From contig CANBQJ010000152.1 in NCBI GenBank assembly GCA_947371645.1, positions 1 through 9,014 of the forward strand: a stretch of 9,014 bases of DNA, given 5' to 3'. The position numbers and the translations under genes are program-made. Origin of the DNA: Burkholderiales bacterium. GTDB lineage: Bacteria; Pseudomonadota; Gammaproteobacteria; Burkholderiales; Burkholderiaceae. Positions 8,278-9,014 of this stretch are shown here, piece by piece; the first letter of the stretch is position 1; every line of letters begins with the position of its first letter. The notes beneath the pieces were generated by a model. It was not told the origin of the DNA and did no database searches. It saw only the letters and a list, made by a program, of their open reading frames with translations.

Positions 8278-8281
8278 TCCT
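8278..8281 (-). promoter_or_regulatory. Ribosome binding site deciding the VWA start
   Basis: On the minus strand the bases read GCAGGATTGCCC followed by ATG (8271-8269). The AGGA core sits six bases upstream, a good Shine-Dalgarno placement. The alternative ATG at 8349 has only AAGTG-like bases upstream. Confidence 0.55.
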
Positions 8282-8295
8282 GCGAAACTGGCTCT

Positions 8296-8324
8296 ATTTT
8301 GGCCCTGCGGTGCCGACATCTGAA
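8296..8324 (-). promoter_or_regulatory. Candidate sigma70-type promoter for the VWA-tamA-tamB operon
   Basis: Read on the minus strand, TTCAGA (8324-8319) and CAAAAT (8301-8296) are separated by exactly 17 bases, each matching four of six consensus positions. Transcription would begin around 8289, leaving a leader of under 20 bases that carries AGGA six bases before the ATG at 8271. This fits the shorter VWA start and would exclude the 8349 start. Matches are imperfect, so this is a candidate only. Confidence 0.35.
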
Positions 8325-8343
8325 GACCGGGGTCGTTTTGACC
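8325..8343. promoter_or_regulatory. Alternating GACC/GGTC half-sites
   Basis: The bases GACCGGGGTCGTTTTGACC contain GACC (8325-8328), GGTC (8331-8334) and GACC (8340-8343), making two overlapping inverted repeats with spacers of 2 and 5 bases. The cluster abuts the upstream side of the candidate -35 at 8324-8319. It could be a regulator site; four-base arms in GC-rich DNA can also arise by chance. Confidence 0.25.
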
Positions 8344-8361
8344 TGACATTCAACCGCACTT

Positions 8362-8378
8362 GACAGAACGCGACAGAA
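8362..8378. repeat. Direct repeat GACAGAA x2 at 10-bp spacing (possible operator)
   Basis: GACAGAA occurs at 8362-8368 and again at 8372-8378, so the copies start exactly 10 bp apart, about one helical turn. They lie in the divergent intergenic region, 11 bases before the right-hand ATG and upstream of the candidate minus-strand promoter. This geometry is common for dimeric response-regulator sites, but no regulator is identifiable and the repeat is short. Confidence 0.4.
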
Positions 8379-8388
8379 GTCCCAACGC

Positions 8389-9014
8389 ATGGAAACCAGG
8401 CAATTACTGCTGACTTTCATCGTCTTCACCCACAGCCTCATGGCCGTGATGTGGTGGGTGGCAGGGTCGTGGATGGGCCTGTCCCGCCGCGCCTCGCGCC
8501 AGTGGATGCTGGCCACGGTGGCCAACGGCGTGGCACTGTCGGTGACCACGCTGGCCACAGATGGGCACTCCCTCACCCGGGCGGTGCTGGCCGGCTCGCT
8601 GGTGGTCTGGGGCTCGGTGTCCCTGCGCCGCGGCCTCAGCTTCTTCCTCAAGCTGAACCACTCCAACCGTGAACACCTGGCCCTGGCGACCGGTGTGGTC
8701 GCCTTCAACGTGCTGCTGTGCTGGCCCATGGGCTGGTACATCACCGCCATGGCAGCCAGTGGCCTGGCGATGAGCTGGATCCTGGGCCGCACCGCTTACG
8801 AAGCCTTCGACCCTTTGAAGGTCGAGTTCAACCGCGCCACCGCCTGGGTCAACACCGTGCTGGTCAGCCTGGCCGTGGCCGTGTTTGCCCTGGCCACCGC
8901 CAGCGACCTGATCCCGGACCGCCTGTGGCCGATGGTCGACCTCAACCCGGAGCAACGCCTCTTCCTGATCGTGTTCTGCAGCGTGGCCCTGTCCATCCTG
9001 TCGGCCTTTGTGCT
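8389..9014 (+). CDS. Polytopic membrane protein, N-terminal part (3' truncated), function unknown
   Basis: An open frame runs from ATG 8389-8391 off the right edge, giving 208 complete codons, starting METRQLLLTFIVFTHSLMAV. Hydrophobic segments lie at about residues 5-31, 38-56, 64-79, 96-112, 113-133, 150-171 and 189-208, suggesting about seven membrane helices, with short loops such as RRGLSFFLKLNHSNREH and EAFDPLKVEFNR between them. Codon use is that of a normal gene here (third positions mostly G/C) and the opposite-strand frames look like shadows. The Shine-Dalgarno is poor (AGAAG about nine bases before the ATG), so the start is less certain; Met18 and Met21 lie inside the first helix and are less likely. 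I do not recognise the family. Multi-helix N-termini of this kind often precede GGDEF or histidine kinase output domains in betaproteobacteria, but the part that would show this is beyond the window. The gene is divergent from the VWA-tamAB operon. Confidence 0.8.
   Translation, partial: METRQLLLTFIVFTHSLMAVMWWVAGSWMGLSRRASRQWMLATVANGVALSVTTLATDGHSLTRAVLAGSLVVWGSVSLRRGLSFFLKLNHSNREHLALATGVVAFNVLLCWPMGWYITAMAASGLAMSWILGRTAYEAFDPLKVEFNRATAWVNTVLVSLAVAVFALATASDLIPDRLWPMVDLNPEQRLFLIVFCSVALSILSAFV

Larger units (their letters stand above)
8272..8388. other. Divergent intergenic region
   Basis: This 117-bp stretch separates the left-going VWA-tamAB operon from the right-going membrane-protein gene and is the only non-coding stretch of note in the window. 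Both transcripts' 5' ends must lie here or further upstream. It holds the candidate promoter, half-sites and direct repeat listed separately. If the VWA gene instead starts at 8349, the true gap shrinks to 39 bp. Confidence 0.6.

Noticed and set aside
8272..8349. A 26-residue N-terminal extension of the VWA protein starting at ATG 8349
   Set aside because: It lacks a good ribosome site, the added residues are low in family character, and it would start upstream of the candidate promoter. It remains possible and is noted in the gene entry.
8360..8388. A perfect TTGACA (8360-8365) as the -35 of a plus-strand promoter
   Set aside because: At 16-18 bp spacing the would-be -10 reads CAACGC or similar, and it would fall directly on the start codon of the downstream gene.

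Overview
The window is GC-rich (roughly two thirds G+C by eye) and almost entirely coding. Gene families and protein style (Ala/Gln/Trp-rich envelope proteins, a COG3825/CoxE-like VWA protein, a DUF3422 protein) point to a betaproteobacterium of the order Burkholderiales, probably Comamonadaceae or a close relative. This placement is inferred from protein character, not from a marker gene.

Layout: (1) 1-570, plus strand, is the C-terminal end of a DUF3422 membrane-anchored protein whose start lies outside the window. (2) 573-8271, minus strand, is a tightly packed three-gene block read right to left: a cytosolic CoxE-like VWA protein (7099-8271), the outer-membrane protein TamA (5099-7096) and the long inner-membrane-anchored protein TamB (573-5102). 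The spacings are 2 nt (VWA stop to TamA start) and a 4-nt GTGA overlap (TamA stop/TamB start), so the three are almost certainly one translationally coupled operon. (3) 8272-8388 is the only real intergenic region; it separates the operon from a divergent gene and holds a candidate minus-strand promoter, alternating GACC/GGTC half-sites and a 10-bp-phased GACAGAA direct repeat. (4) 8389 to the window edge, plus strand, is the N-terminal part of a polytopic membrane protein of unknown function, possibly the sensor half of a signalling protein.

TamA and TamB together form the translocation and assembly module. TamA is an Omp85-family barrel with three POTRA domains, and TamB is a long beta-rich protein bridging the periplasm, now thought to help move phospholipid to the outer membrane and/or assist outer-membrane protein assembly. 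The least expected feature is the VWA protein leading this operon, because relatives of that family are usually associated with MoxR-type AAA+ ATPases and none is visible here. I see no mobile elements, RNA genes or CRISPR arrays, and nothing that clearly amounts to a new defence or mobile system. The findings below are modest, checkable observations.
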